A stretch of DNA of 64,000 nt from Streptomonospora wellingtoniae (GTDB lineage Bacteria > Actinomycetota > Actinomycetes > Streptosporangiales > Streptosporangiaceae), in assembly GCF_031845375.1 (NCBI RefSeq), contig NZ_JAVREK010000025.1, forward strand, positions 1-64,000. Reading direction: 5' to 3'. Positions within the stretch are counted from its first letter, which is position 1; each line of letters begins with the position of its first letter. Made by a program: the position numbers and the translations under genes. The notes under the pieces were generated by a model. The model had not been told where the DNA came from. It was given only the letters and a program-made list of their open reading frames with translations, and did no database searches. Shown here piece after piece: positions 54,982 to 63,876 of the stretch.

Positions 54982-55880
54982 AGACGATCTTCGGAATCGG
55001 GGAAGAGGCCGTAGCGCGACCAGAGCCGCTCGACCCCGTCGCTCCAGTCCGCGGCGGCGGCCGGATCGCCGGCCACAAGGGCGGCGACGACCGACTGCAC
55101 GACCGTGGTCGCGGCCACGAGCGAGGGGAACATGCTGGCGCCCTCGCTGGGCATCGCCACCAGCTCGTCGGCGAGTTCGGTCAGGTCTTCGCGGACCTGG
55201 TCGCTGACCAGGACGACGGAGACCCCCGCCTCGGCCGCCACCTGCATGGCGTGCAGCAGCTCGTGCGGAGTGCGCCAGAGCTGGAAGACCACGAGGCAGT
55301 CGCCCCGCCGCAGCAGCGAGACCGCGTTGAACAGGGCGGTCCCGCCGATCCGGTGCAACCGGACGTCGTGGCCGATGGTCTGCGCGAGGTGGGAGAGCTG
55401 CAGGCCGGGCGCCCCGAAGCTGCCCGAGCCCAGGACCAGCGTCGTTCCCGCCCGGTTGATGAGCCCGGCCACCCGCTCGATCTGCTCCTCGTCCAGCAGC
55501 CGCGCGAGGTCCTGCAGGTTGTGCAGGTCCCGCCGCAGCGTCGACCACGCCGGGCCCTGTCCGGCGTCCTCGTTGTGCTCGCTGAGCACCTCCGAGGCCG
55601 ACAGCCCCGACAGGTAGCGCGAGCGGATCTCCGACCGCAGCGCCGGCCAGCCGCTGAAGCCCAGCTGCTGAGCGGTGCGCACCACCGTCGCGACGTTGAC
55701 CTCGGCCGCGCCGGCCGCCGCCGAGGTACTGGCATAGGACATCTGCCGAGGCTGGGTGGCGATCGCCGCAAGCACCCGCCGGGCGCCGGCGGCGGGCCGC
55801 CTGCCTTCCAGGCGCGACGTCAGCCAGCCGGGCAGCGCCTGCCGGCGCGCCGCTCCCGTCCCGCTCTCGCCGCTACTCAT
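54975..55880 (-). CDS. MurR/RpiR-family transcriptional regulator
   Basis: 301 residues. The N-terminal helix-turn-helix (about 25-95; VLAAIATQPRQMSYASTSAA, VNVATVVRTAQQLGFSGWPALR) is followed by a SIS ligand domain (LVLGSGSFGAPGLQLSHLA, LLRRGDCLVVF). Such regulators sense phosphosugars or related metabolites. It is divergent from two amidohydrolase genes and upstream of a symporter, with matching palindromes on both sides. ATG 55878-55880 after GGTGG is chosen; ATG 55887-55889 is possible. Confidence 0.9.
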   Translation of the reverse strand: MSSGESGTGAARRQALPGWLTSRLEGRRPAAGARRVLAAIATQPRQMSYASTSAAAGAAEVNVATVVRTAQQLGFSGWPALRSEIRSRYLSGLSASEVLSEHNEDAGQGPAWSTLRRDLHNLQDLARLLDEEQIERVAGLINRAGTTLVLGSGSFGAPGLQLSHLAQTIGHDVRLHRIGGTALFNAVSLLRRGDCLVVFQLWRTPHELLHAMQVAAEAGVSVVLVSDQVREDLTELADELVAMPSEGASMFPSLVAATTVVQSVVAALVAGDPAAAADWSDGVERLWSRYGLFPDSEDRLQ

Positions 55881-55892
55881 GTCCACCATGAT

Positions 55893-55906
55893 GCAACAAC
55901 TATTGC
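55893..55906. promoter_or_regulatory. Candidate RpiR operator, amidohydrolase side
   Basis: Reading on the minus strand, GCAATAGTTGTTGC, flanked by a further T/A pair (TGCAA...TTGCA). It lies in the divergent promoter between the regulator and the first amidohydrolase and matches 13 of 14 bases of the site at 54968-54981. Confidence 0.65.
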
Positions 55907-55973
55907 ATTCAAAGGCGGCGCTTGGCAGGATGCGGACAGCCGAGAGCCCGGCAGGGCTGCGGGAAGGGAACTC

Positions 55974-57203
55974 ATGACCTCGAACACTCTCATCATCCGT
56001 GGCGGCGTGGTATGCGACGCCGCGACAGGCGAAGCGCGCGGGGCCGACGTGCTGGTGCACGAGGGCCGCGTCGAGGAGGTGGGAAGGGCGCTCCGGGCGC
56101 CGGAGTCGGCCGACGAGATCGACGCCGCCGGGCGGCACCTGGTGCCCGGCCTCGTCGACGCCCACGTGCACACCACCGCTGCCAGCGCCGACCTCGCGGG
56201 AGTCGCAGAGCAGTCCCCATACTACGTCGCGGCCCACACGAGCCGGATCCTGCGCGGAATGCTGGGCCGGGGGTTCACCACCGTGCGCGATGTCGGCGGC
56301 GCCGACCACGGTGTGGCCGCGGCCGTCGCCGAAGGCCTCTGGGCCGGCCCGCGCGTGGTATTCGGGGGCAAGGCCCTGTCGCCGACCGGCGGGCACGCCG
56401 ACCTGCGCAGCGCGGGCCGGCAGGTGCTGGACGACCACGCCTGCTGCCCGACCATGGGCCTGGTCTGCGACGGAGTCTCCGAGGTGCGCCGCGGCGCCCG
56501 GAACCAGCTGCGCACCGGGGCCGACCACATCAAGCTCATGCTCTCCGGCGGCGTCGCCTCGCCCACCGACCGGGTGGACTCGATGCAGTTCTCGGCCGAG
56601 GAGGTTCGGGCGGCCGTCGAGGAGGCGGGCAACGCCAACCGCTACGTCACCGGTCACGCCTACACGGCCGGCGCGGTGAACCGCGCCCTGGAGCTCGGTG
56701 TCCGCTGCATCGAGCACGGCAACCTCATCGACGACTCCAGCGTGCGCAGGTTCGTCGAGCACGGCGCCTTCCTGGTGCCCACGCTGGTGACCTATGAGTA
56801 CCTGCACCGCGAGGGCGCGGCAGCGGGCCTGCCGGCCGCCGGCCAGGCCAAAGTGGGCGACGTGCTCGACGCCGGACTGCACGCCCTGGAGCTGGCCTGG
56901 AAGGGCGGCGTCCGGCTGGTCTTCGGTACAGACCTGCTGGGCAGCATGCACTCCCACCAGAGCGGCGAGTTCAGCATCCGCGGCCGCGTCCAGCCCGCGC
57001 ACGAGGTGCTGCGCTCGGCGACGGTGACCGCGGCCGAACTGCTGGGCCGCGAGGGCGAGCTGGGCACGGTCGCGCCGGGTGCCGTCGCCGACATCCTGCT
57101 TGTGGACGGCGACCCGCTGGCCGACGCCGCGGTCCTGGCAGAGCCCGAGCACCACCTGCACGCCGTCCTGCAGGGCGGCGCCCTCGTCGCGGGACGGCCC
57201 TGA
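55974..57203 (+). CDS. Amidohydrolase family (imidazolonepropionase/Xaa-Pro dipeptidase-like), first copy
   Basis: 409 residues. Complete metal site of the family: LVDAHVH, the lysine in HIKLMLSGG, GHAYTAG, IEHGN and the aspartate in FGTDLLG. It belongs to COG1228-like enzymes that open cyclic amides or cleave dipeptides. ATG 55974 with AAGGGAA upstream. A second related gene starts one base after its stop. It is probably controlled by the divergent RpiR protein. The substrate is unknown. Confidence 0.88.
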   Translation: MTSNTLIIRGGVVCDAATGEARGADVLVHEGRVEEVGRALRAPESADEIDAAGRHLVPGLVDAHVHTTAASADLAGVAEQSPYYVAAHTSRILRGMLGRGFTTVRDVGGADHGVAAAVAEGLWAGPRVVFGGKALSPTGGHADLRSAGRQVLDDHACCPTMGLVCDGVSEVRRGARNQLRTGADHIKLMLSGGVASPTDRVDSMQFSAEEVRAAVEEAGNANRYVTGHAYTAGAVNRALELGVRCIEHGNLIDDSSVRRFVEHGAFLVPTLVTYEYLHREGAAAGLPAAGQAKVGDVLDAGLHALELAWKGGVRLVFGTDLLGSMHSHQSGEFSIRGRVQPAHEVLRSATVTAAELLGREGELGTVAPGAVADILLVDGDPLADAAVLAEPEHHLHAVLQGGALVAGRP

Positions 57204-57204
57204 G

Positions 57205-58386
57205 ATGGCGCCCCTGCTGGTGCTCCGCGACGGCCGGGTGTGGGACGGTGTCTCCGCCGAGGCGCGCCCCGCCGACGTGGTGTGCGAGGACGGTCTGGTG
57301 CGCGAGGTCGTGGAGCCGGGTGCGGCGCGGGCCGGTGCCGAGGACATCAGCGTGGACCTGGCCGGCGGCACGGTCCTGCCCGGACTGGTCGACTCCCACG
57401 TGCACCTGGTGTGGGACGGCAGCACCGACCCGGTCGCGCACGTCGCCCGGGACGGCGAGCAGCTCACTGCCGTCCGGGCGGCCGAGCACGCCCGCGCCTA
57501 CCTTCCCGCCGGGATCACGGCGGTCCGCGACCTCGGGGGCGACTGGGACGTCGCCATCACGCTCGCGGCGGCCGTGGACCGGGGCCACCTCGACGGGCCC
57601 GCGATCGTGGCCGCCGGCCAGACGGTGATCATGACCGGCGGCCACGACCCGTTCTGGGGGATCCCCTGCGACGGGCCCGACGCCGTGGTCCGCGGCGTCC
57701 GCGGCCAGGTCGCCAAGGGTGCCGGGGTGATCAAGACCGCGGCCACCGGCGGCGTCTACGGCCGATCCGACGGTGAGGAGGTCGGCGCCAGCGAGCTGAC
57801 CTACGAGGAGTTGGCCGCCCTGGCCGGCGAGGCGCACCGCCGCGGGCGCCGGGTGGCCGCACACGCCCTCGGCGAGGACGGGGTGCGCAACGCGGTCCGG
57901 GCCGGGATCGACACCGTCGAGCACGGCGTCTTCCTGGCCGAGGACGTGGTCGAGGACATGGTGCGCCGGGGCACGGTGCTGTGCCCCACCGCGGAGGTGT
58001 ACCGCCGGATGGCGGACGGCGGGGCGCCCGGCTACGCGGTGCGCAAGGCGCGCGACGTGGTCGAGGCGCACCGGCGCAGCGTCGCCCTCGCGATCGAGGC
58101 GGGCGTTCCGGTCATCGCCGGGACCGACGCCGGCGCGCCGGGCATGGCCCACCCGAGCCTCGTCGACGAGATCACGACCCTGCGGGACTACGGCCTGAGC
58201 CCGCTGCAGGCGCTAAAGGCGGCGACGTCGTCGGCCGCCGACGCACTCGGGATTCCCGGCGCCGGCCGCGTGCGCCCCGGTTCCCCGGCCGACCTGGTCC
58301 TCGTGGACGGCGACCCCTTCTCCGACCCCGGTCTGCTGCGCAATCCCTGGGGCGTTGTGCGCCGCCAGTCGTTGCGCTGGAATTGA
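57205..58386 (+). CDS. Amidohydrolase family, second copy
   Basis: 393 residues, same family and full metal site: LVDSHVHLVW, IKTAATGGV, AAHALGEDG, VEHGVF and GTDAGAPG. It is related to but clearly diverged from the first copy, so the two may act on successive or alternative substrates. ATG 57205 lies one base after the first stop (TGAGATG), without a good ribosome site of its own, suggesting translational coupling. Confidence 0.88.
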   Translation: MAPLLVLRDGRVWDGVSAEARPADVVCEDGLVREVVEPGAARAGAEDISVDLAGGTVLPGLVDSHVHLVWDGSTDPVAHVARDGEQLTAVRAAEHARAYLPAGITAVRDLGGDWDVAITLAAAVDRGHLDGPAIVAAGQTVIMTGGHDPFWGIPCDGPDAVVRGVRGQVAKGAGVIKTAATGGVYGRSDGEEVGASELTYEELAALAGEAHRRGRRVAAHALGEDGVRNAVRAGIDTVEHGVFLAEDVVEDMVRRGTVLCPTAEVYRRMADGGAPGYAVRKARDVVEAHRRSVALAIEAGVPVIAGTDAGAPGMAHPSLVDEITTLRDYGLSPLQALKAATSSAADALGIPGAGRVRPGSPADLVLVDGDPFSDPGLLRNPWGVVRRQSLRWN

Positions 58387-58455
58387 GTCGGGCCGTTCCC
58401 CGGCCAGAAGGGCGGGCGGCCGCCGACCGCCTGCGAGCGGCCCGGCGGCATCGCG

Positions 58456-59016
58456 CTACCCCCCGCCGCGCGTCGCGCGCACGGAGAGGCGGATGACCTC
58501 GGCCAGTTCCGTCCAGGCGGCGGCCTGCCGGGCCCACTCCGGGATCGCGGCGGGGTCCTCCGTGCCGCCTCCGCCGGTGAACAGGTAGCGGTAGGGCACG
58601 TCCCCCAGGTGGCGCAGCACGTCGATCCGGTCGTCGACGAAGTGCGTGACGCCCAGCCGCGCACACACCGGCGCCTTGTCCGCGCGTTCGGGGACGAAGT
58701 GCAGGCGGTCGACGGGGATGCCGGTGCGCTCGGTGAAGTCGTGCAGGTCCAGCCAGCGAAGGGTGCGGTCCACGGTGGCGAGCTTGGCTTTGGACACCAG
58801 ATGGACGCGGTCGCGGAACTCGTCCCGTGCCAGTCCGGCGAGCGCGTCGAACGCACCGGGCACGGCCGGAGTGAGCATCGGCGTCTCTCCGAAGAACGAG
58901 GTGTCGCCCTCGTCGCCGGTCCGTTGGATGACCACCCCGCCGATGTCGACGCCCAGGACCGGCCGGCGCCACTCCGCTCCGCCCGCCCCGGCCGATCGCC
59001 GCCCGTACGCGTCCAC
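58456..59016 (-). CDS. HAD-like protein with altered catalytic motif
   Basis: 186 residues. The opening LGVDIGGVVIQR resembles HAD motif I but has glycine where the second aspartate (DxD) is expected. The later lysine (VSKAKLATVD) and the acidic pair FVDDRIDVLRHL are in place. A phosphatase role is therefore uncertain. GTG 59014-59016 with GAGGGGG just upstream. It lies convergent to the amidohydrolases and need not belong to that cluster. Confidence 0.65.
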   Translation of the reverse strand: MDAYGRRSAGAGGAEWRRPVLGVDIGGVVIQRTGDEGDTSFFGETPMLTPAVPGAFDALAGLARDEFRDRVHLVSKAKLATVDRTLRWLDLHDFTERTGIPVDRLHFVPERADKAPVCARLGVTHFVDDRIDVLRHLGDVPYRYLFTGGGGTEDPAAIPEWARQAAAWTELAEVIRLSVRATRGGG

Positions 59017-59075
59017 CGTCCCCCTCGCATGCCGTGCCGCTGCCGTGGCGGTCCGGTCGCCTTGCGCGTGTACCC

Positions 59076-59570
59076 CTACTCCGGCACGTCGAGCTTCTCC
59101 TCGCTGATCACGATGCCGTCGTCGTCGCTGTAGAGCCAGGTCTCCGGCGCGAAGACGACGTTGCCGAACGCGACGGGGGAGTCGAGCGCCCCAGCGCCGG
59201 TCTTGGCGGACTTGCGGGGGTTGGAGCCCAGGGCCTTGATCCCCAGGTCCAGGCGGGCCAGTTCGGCGACGTCTCGCACGGCACCGTTGATCACGACGCC
59301 CGCCCAGCCGTTCTCCTGCGCGGACTTGGCGATGAGGTCGCCCATCAGTGCCGTACGCAGCGAGCCGCCGCCGTCGACCACCAGCACCCAGCCCTCGCCG
59401 GGCTGGCCGAGCTGCTCCTTGACCAGCGCGTTGTCCTCGTGGCACTTGATCGTGGCGATCGGGCCGTGGAAGGCGCTGCGCGCACCGAACCGGCGGAACT
59501 GCGTCTCGCAGCTGGCCAGCGCGTCGCCGTGCGCGTCGATCAGGTCGGCAGTGGCGAAGACCTCGGTCAT
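59076..59570 (-). CDS. rraA: RraA family protein (RNase E regulator / aldolase-like)
   Basis: 164 residues. Family motifs: VDGGGSLRTALMGDLIA and the GAVRD loop (VVINGAVRDVAEL). RraA binds RNase E and masks its RNA-binding region in Escherichia coli. Many homologues are instead HMG/oxaloacetate-type aldolases, and the residues seen fit both. ATG 59568-59570. The gene could serve catabolism given its neighbours. Confidence 0.88.
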   Translation of the reverse strand: MTEVFATADLIDAHGDALASCETQFRRFGARSAFHGPIATIKCHEDNALVKEQLGQPGEGWVLVVDGGGSLRTALMGDLIAKSAQENGWAGVVINGAVRDVAELARLDLGIKALGSNPRKSAKTGAGALDSPVAFGNVVFAPETWLYSDDDGIVISEEKLDVPE

Positions 59571-59789
59571 AGGGCGCTTCCCTCGCAGTCGGTGTGCCGT
59601 GCCGTCACAACCTACTGATATCGCGCCGGGTGGCGGGAACCCGGGGCGACCCGCAGCGGGCCCGCCTACAGCAGGTGGGCGCGCAGCACCTCCGGGTGCG
59701 CACGCCGGGCGGGAGTGCGGTGTGCGGGTCCGGGCGGTGCCGGCGGGACCCGCGCGAAGGGGCGTGCGCCTCCTGCCACACTTGGGGAC

Positions 59790-61079
59790 GTGGGTACACG
59801 AGAGACTTCCGCCGAGCTGTTCCAGCGAGCCAGCGCCGTCGTCCCCGGTGCGGTGAACTCGCCCGTCCGCGCGTTCGGGGCGGTCGGGGGCACGCCGCCC
59901 TTCATGGCCTCGGGCGAGGGCCCCTACCTCACCGACGTCGACGGCAACACCTACGTCGACCTCGTCTGCTCCTGGGGCCCGCTGATCCTGGGGCACGCGC
60001 ACCCCGCCGTCGTCGAGGCGCTGACCGAGGCCGCGGCCAAGGGCACCTCATACGGCGCGCCCACCGCGGGCGAGGTCGAACTGGCCGAGGAGATCGTCGC
60101 CCGCACCCCGGTCGAGCAGGTCCGGCTGGTCAACTCCGGCACCGAGGCGACCATGTCGGCGATCCGCCTGGCCCGCGCCGCCACCGGCCGCAGCAAGGTG
60201 CTCAAGTTCGCCGGCAACTACCACGGGCACGTCGACGCGCTCCTGGCCTCCGCCGGCTCGGGCGTGGCCACCTTCGCGCTGCCGGACTCGCCCGGGGTCA
60301 CCGGCGCAGGTGCGGCCGACACCGTGGTGCTGCCCTACAACGACATCGCCGCCGTCGAGCGGGTGTTCGCCGAGCAGGGCGAGGACATCGCCTGCGTCAT
60401 CGCCGAAGCCTGCCCCGCCAACATGGGCGTTGTGCCGCCCCGCGACGGCTTCAACGCGCGTCTGAAGGAGATCGCCGCGGCCAACGGCGCGCTGCTGGTG
60501 CTGGACGAGGTGCTGACCGGTTTCCGCGTCAGCCGGTCCGGCTGGTACGGGCTGGAGGGCGTCGCCCCCGACCTGGTCACCTACGGCAAGGTCATGGGCG
60601 GCGGCCTGCCCGCGGCGGCCTTCGGCGGCCGTGCCGAGCTGATGGAGCTGCTCGCCCCGGCCGGGCCGGTCTACCAGGCGGGCACGCTGTCGGGGAACCC
60701 GCTGGCCACCGCGGCCGGCCTGGCGACGCTGCGCAACGCCACCGACGAGGCCTACGCGCGCATCGACGCCGCCGCCGACCGGGTCGCCTCCGCCGTGGAG
60801 CGCGAGCTGAGCGCGGCCGGGGTCGAGCACCGGGTGCAGCGCGGCGGCAGCCTGTTCACCGTCTTCTTCACCGGCAAGGAGGTCACCGACTTCGACGGCG
60901 CGCGCGCCCAGCACCTCGACAGGTTCGCCGCCTTCTTCCACGCGATGCTCGACCAGGGCGTGCATCTGCCGCCCGCCGCGTTCGAGGCCTGGTTCCTCTC
61001 GGCCGCGCACGACGACACCGCCGTCGAGCGCATCCTCGGCGCGCTGCCCCGGGCGGCGCGAGCCGCCGCCGAGGTCTGA
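59790..61079 (+). CDS. hemL: Glutamate-1-semialdehyde 2,1-aminomutase
   Basis: 429 residues. A PLP enzyme converting glutamate-1-semialdehyde to 5-aminolevulinate, completing the C5 haem route started by HemA. Motifs: PGAVNSPVRAF, NSGTEATMSAIRLAR, LVLDEVLTGFRV and the PLP lysine in TYGKVMGGGLPAA. The GTG start 59790 lies 7 bases after CACACT, so it is probably leaderless. It stands apart from the hemACDB operon, by about 9 kb. Confidence 0.95.
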   Translation: MGTRETSAELFQRASAVVPGAVNSPVRAFGAVGGTPPFMASGEGPYLTDVDGNTYVDLVCSWGPLILGHAHPAVVEALTEAAAKGTSYGAPTAGEVELAEEIVARTPVEQVRLVNSGTEATMSAIRLARAATGRSKVLKFAGNYHGHVDALLASAGSGVATFALPDSPGVTGAGAADTVVLPYNDIAAVERVFAEQGEDIACVIAEACPANMGVVPPRDGFNARLKEIAAANGALLVLDEVLTGFRVSRSGWYGLEGVAPDLVTYGKVMGGGLPAAAFGGRAELMELLAPAGPVYQAGTLSGNPLATAAGLATLRNATDEAYARIDAAADRVASAVERELSAAGVEHRVQRGGSLFTVFFTGKEVTDFDGARAQHLDRFAAFFHAMLDQGVHLPPAAFEAWFLSAAHDDTAVERILGALPRAARAAAEV

Positions 61080-61146
61080 GCCGCGCCGCGATCGGGCGCT
61101 CCCGGCGCGTCGGGACTCGCGCCGCGCGCGGGCGCCGGAGCGGCGA

Positions 61147-61174
61147 CCGCCCGCCGCTGCCCCGGGGCGGGCGG
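61147..61174 (+). terminator. Hairpin after hemL
   Basis: CCGCCCGCC(G) from 61147 pairs with (G)GGCGGGCGG ending at 61174, nine of ten positions. It lies about 70 bases after the hemL stop in a very GC-rich stretch. Confidence 0.45.
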
Positions 61175-61373
61175 CTGTGCCGGGCGCAGTGGGCGCCGCC
61201 CCGTACGCGCTCGATAGATTGGTAGAGCGGCGCCGGCGCCGCCGCCGAGGTCGGCGGGCGACGCGCGTGCCACCGGCGCTGCGCACCGCCGCCCGCTCCG
61301 CAGCCGCCCGGCGGGCCGCGCGCGCCGCCCGGCGCAGCCCCACGACGATCGGAAGGGAATCGGTCCCGCGCAC

Positions 61374-62012
61374 ATGAGTACGACCACCGTTGTCCATCTC
61401 CTCAGGCACGGCGAAGTGCACAACCCGGACGGGATCCTCTACGGCCGGCTGCCGGAGTTCCACCTGAGCGGGAACGGCGCGGAGATGGCCGCACTGGCGG
61501 CCGACTGGTTCACCGGGCGTGACATCGCCGCGCTGTATACCTCGCCCCTCGACCGCGCCAAGGAGACCGCCCGACCGGTCGCCGACGAGTTCGGCGTGGG
61601 CGTCCGGCTCGACGAGCGCCTGATAGAGGCCGGAAACACCTTCCAGGGCATGGCCCTGTCGTCGCGCTCGGTCCGCGATCTGCAGGTGCTGCGCCGGCTC
61701 TACAACCCCTTCCGGCCCTCGTGGGGCGAGCCCTACGCGGGCATCGTCGCCCGCATGGTCGACGTCATCAAGGTGGTGCGCAAGGAGGCCTGGGGGCGCG
61801 AGGCGGTCTGCGTGAGCCACCAGCTTCCGATCTGGATGGCGCGTCGGGCAGCCGAGAAGAAGCGGCTCTGGCACCGTCCCGACCGCCGCCAGTGCAACCT
61901 GGCCAGCGTGACGTCGCTGACCTTCGAGGACCAGAAGCTGGTCAGCGTGGGCTACGCCGAGCCGGCGGCCGACCTCTACCGCCGCAGCGGCCCCCTGGTT
62001 CCGGGCGCCTGA
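61374..62012 (+). CDS. Histidine phosphatase family protein (phosphoglycerate mutase-like)
   Basis: 212 residues. The phosphorylated histidine lies in HLLRHGEV, with TSPLDRAKETA (second arginine) and the late VCVSHQLPIW (second histidine). The family includes phosphoglycerate mutases and many phosphatases; the substrate is unknown. In actinomycetes a gene of this kind commonly follows hemL and precedes cytochrome c biogenesis genes, which are not present here. No strong ribosome site; GGAAGGGA is 15 bases upstream. Confidence 0.88.
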   Translation: MSTTTVVHLLRHGEVHNPDGILYGRLPEFHLSGNGAEMAALAADWFTGRDIAALYTSPLDRAKETARPVADEFGVGVRLDERLIEAGNTFQGMALSSRSVRDLQVLRRLYNPFRPSWGEPYAGIVARMVDVIKVVRKEAWGREAVCVSHQLPIWMARRAAEKKRLWHRPDRRQCNLASVTSLTFEDQKLVSVGYAEPAADLYRRSGPLVPGA

Positions 62013-62350
62013 CGCGGCGCCCGTGCCGCTTCGGGCGGCGCCCGCCCAGTGCGGATCCGGCTGCGCGCGGCGCCGGTACCGGGGTCGGCGGAGGGGAATT
62101 CGGCGCACCGCATCCGTGTTCGTGAGCGGGGGAGAGGCCGGCGAGGGCGGCCTGTGCGTCGACCGCGTCGCGCCAAGCGGTAGGCTGGTCTCTCGGGTGC
62201 GGCGTCCTTCATCGGAGCGCGGTCCCGCGCGCCCGTCACTGCGACGGATCCCGCCGCATTCTTCCGCCGGTTCCGCACGCGCGCTGCCTCATGTGCAGCG
62301 GGTGGGGCGGGCCGTCGTGTCATCTGGTCCGCTGGCGAGAGGTGAGCCGT
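62013..62350. other. Leader and promoter region of the 32-residue ribosomal protein gene
   Basis: 338 bases. A likely -10, TAGGCT (62181-62186), would give a leader of about 160 bases before the ATG at 62351. The stretch is rich in GC with no recognisable gene. Confidence 0.45.
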
Positions 62351-62449
62351 ATGGGTTCCGTCATCAAGAAGCGCCGCAAGCGCATGGCGAAGAAGAAGCA
62401 CCGCAAGCTGCTGAAGAGGACCCGGGTCGCGCGCCGCAACAAGAAGTAG
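62351..62449 (+). CDS. AURKAIP1/COX24-domain ribosomal protein (bS22 type)
   Basis: Only 32 residues, starting MGSVIKKRRKRMAKKKHRK and ending RVARRNKK; two thirds are Lys/Arg. This matches the tiny actinobacterial 30S protein known as bS22 in mycobacteria, whose domain is shared with mitochondrial AURKAIP1. It sits at the intersubunit bridge of the ribosome. GAGAGGTGA lies just upstream of the ATG. It is too short for standard ORF calling, so it is easily missed. Confidence 0.95.
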   Translation: MGSVIKKRRKRMAKKKHRKLLKRTRVARRNKK

Positions 62450-62798
62450 CCGGGACCTTCGCCGGAGGTCGGTCTCTCCGCGGGCACCGGGCGCTGCGGC
62501 GGCGCGGTCGCCGCGGAGACCTCCTTCTCCCGGACTCCGGGAGTGAAGACCCCTCGGAAGTCCCCGTCAGAACCCCTGACCGGCCTTCCAGCGGCGCGGT
62601 CCGGCTCCGGTGCCGGGTCGGCCGTTTCCCGGGAGCCGCCGCGCCGCGGACAACGCCGTACCAGCCTGCGGTGACCTCGGCGGCGGAAGCGGGAACCAGC
62701 GGGAACCGCGAGGAAGTACCGCACCGGTCGGTGCCCTCGCCGACCGCAGTCCACCGGCTTCAGCCGTGTGGAGGAAGTCGATCGTGGAGGCGCGTCCA
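62450..62798. other. Gap between the ribosomal protein and epimerase genes
   Basis: 349 bases. Contains a small hairpin (62527-62543) that can end the ribosomal protein message. No gene is recognised. The epimerase promoter is expected in the second half. Confidence 0.35.
62527..62543 (+). terminator. Small perfect hairpin downstream of the 32-residue ribosomal protein
   Basis: CTCCCGG-ACT-CCGGGAG, seven pairs around three bases, 77 bases after the stop codon. Confidence 0.5.
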
Positions 62799-63812
62799 AT
62801 GGGCCGCATCGTACTGGTAACAGGAGTCTCCCGCCATCTGGGGGCCCGCGTGGCCGAGGCCGTGGCCGCCGACCCCGGCGTCGATCGGGTCGTCGGCGTG
62901 GATGCGGCGCCTTTGCGCCGTCCGCTGGGTGCAGTCGAGCACGTCTCAGCCGACCTGCACGGCGGCAGCATCGCGCAGACCGTCGTCGACTCCGGTGCCG
63001 ATACCGTGCTCCACCTGGGGCTGACTCCCGCCGGGAGCGCTCCGGGTGGAGGATCGGCCACCGGCAACGGCAACATCCTGGGCACCATGCAGCTGCTGGC
63101 CGGCTGCCAGCGCTCGGAGTCGGTCGCACGCCTGGTGGTGCGTTCCAGCGCCGCCGTCTACGGCGAGTCCGGCCACGGACCGCTCCTGTGCACCGAAGAG
63201 CGCGAGGCGCGCAGCATGCCCCGTTCCGCCTACGCGCACAACGCCGCGGAGGTCGAGGAGCACACGGAAGCCCTCGCCCGGCGCCTCCCCGAGCTCTCGG
63301 TGGCTGTGCTGCGCTTCGCCAGCTTCATCGGCCCGTCCGTGGACACCCCGCTGACCCGCTACTTCGGACTGCGCCTGGTGCCGACGGTCCGCGGCTACGA
63401 CCCCCGCATGCAGTTCATCCACGAGGACGACGGCGTCGAGGCGGTGCGCCGGATGGCGCTGAGCGACAAGGCCGGCGTCTTCAACGTGGCGGGCTCCGGC
63501 TCCCTGCCGCTGTCGCAGTGCCTGCGGCGGGTGGGGCGGCGGCGCTTCGCCATGCCCGAGCGCGGCCTGCGCATGCTCGGCGGCCTGGCGCGGCGCGGGG
63601 AGTTCGACTACTCGCCCGACCAGCTCCGGCTGCTGTGCTCCGGCCGCGTGGTGGACTTCAGCAAGCTGGAGCGCGAGCTGGGCTGGTCGCCCTCCTACAC
63701 CTCCAGCGAAGCGTTCGAGGCCTACCTGAGCGAGCACAGCGGGGGCCCGCGCCGCCACAACGCGGCTCCTCCGCGCCGCCCGCACCGGACCCGTCCGGCG
63801 CTGGGATCCTGA
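62799..63812 (+). CDS. NAD-dependent epimerase/dehydratase (extended SDR)
   Basis: 337 residues. It starts with an SDR-like VLVTGVSRHLGARVAEAV (TGxxxxxG pattern altered to TGVSRHLG) and an acidic strand end (VVGVDAA). The catalytic region contains VVRSSAAVYG and YAHNAAEVEE, where the usual YxxxK lysine is replaced (YAHNA). Dehydrogenase activity is thus uncertain. The gene pairs with the ribosomal protein gene upstream in many actinomycetes. ATG 62799 with GGAGG 8 bases upstream. A basic Pro/Arg tail ends it. Confidence 0.8.
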   Translation: MGRIVLVTGVSRHLGARVAEAVAADPGVDRVVGVDAAPLRRPLGAVEHVSADLHGGSIAQTVVDSGADTVLHLGLTPAGSAPGGGSATGNGNILGTMQLLAGCQRSESVARLVVRSSAAVYGESGHGPLLCTEEREARSMPRSAYAHNAAEVEEHTEALARRLPELSVAVLRFASFIGPSVDTPLTRYFGLRLVPTVRGYDPRMQFIHEDDGVEAVRRMALSDKAGVFNVAGSGSLPLSQCLRRVGRRRFAMPERGLRMLGGLARRGEFDYSPDQLRLLCSGRVVDFSKLERELGWSPSYTSSEAFEAYLSEHSGGPRRHNAAPPRRPHRTRPALGS

Positions 63813-63876
63813 AGCGGTCGCCGCGAGCGCCTCGGCCGGGCGCGGGCGGGGACCGCGCTCGTGCGCCGCGCCGCGG

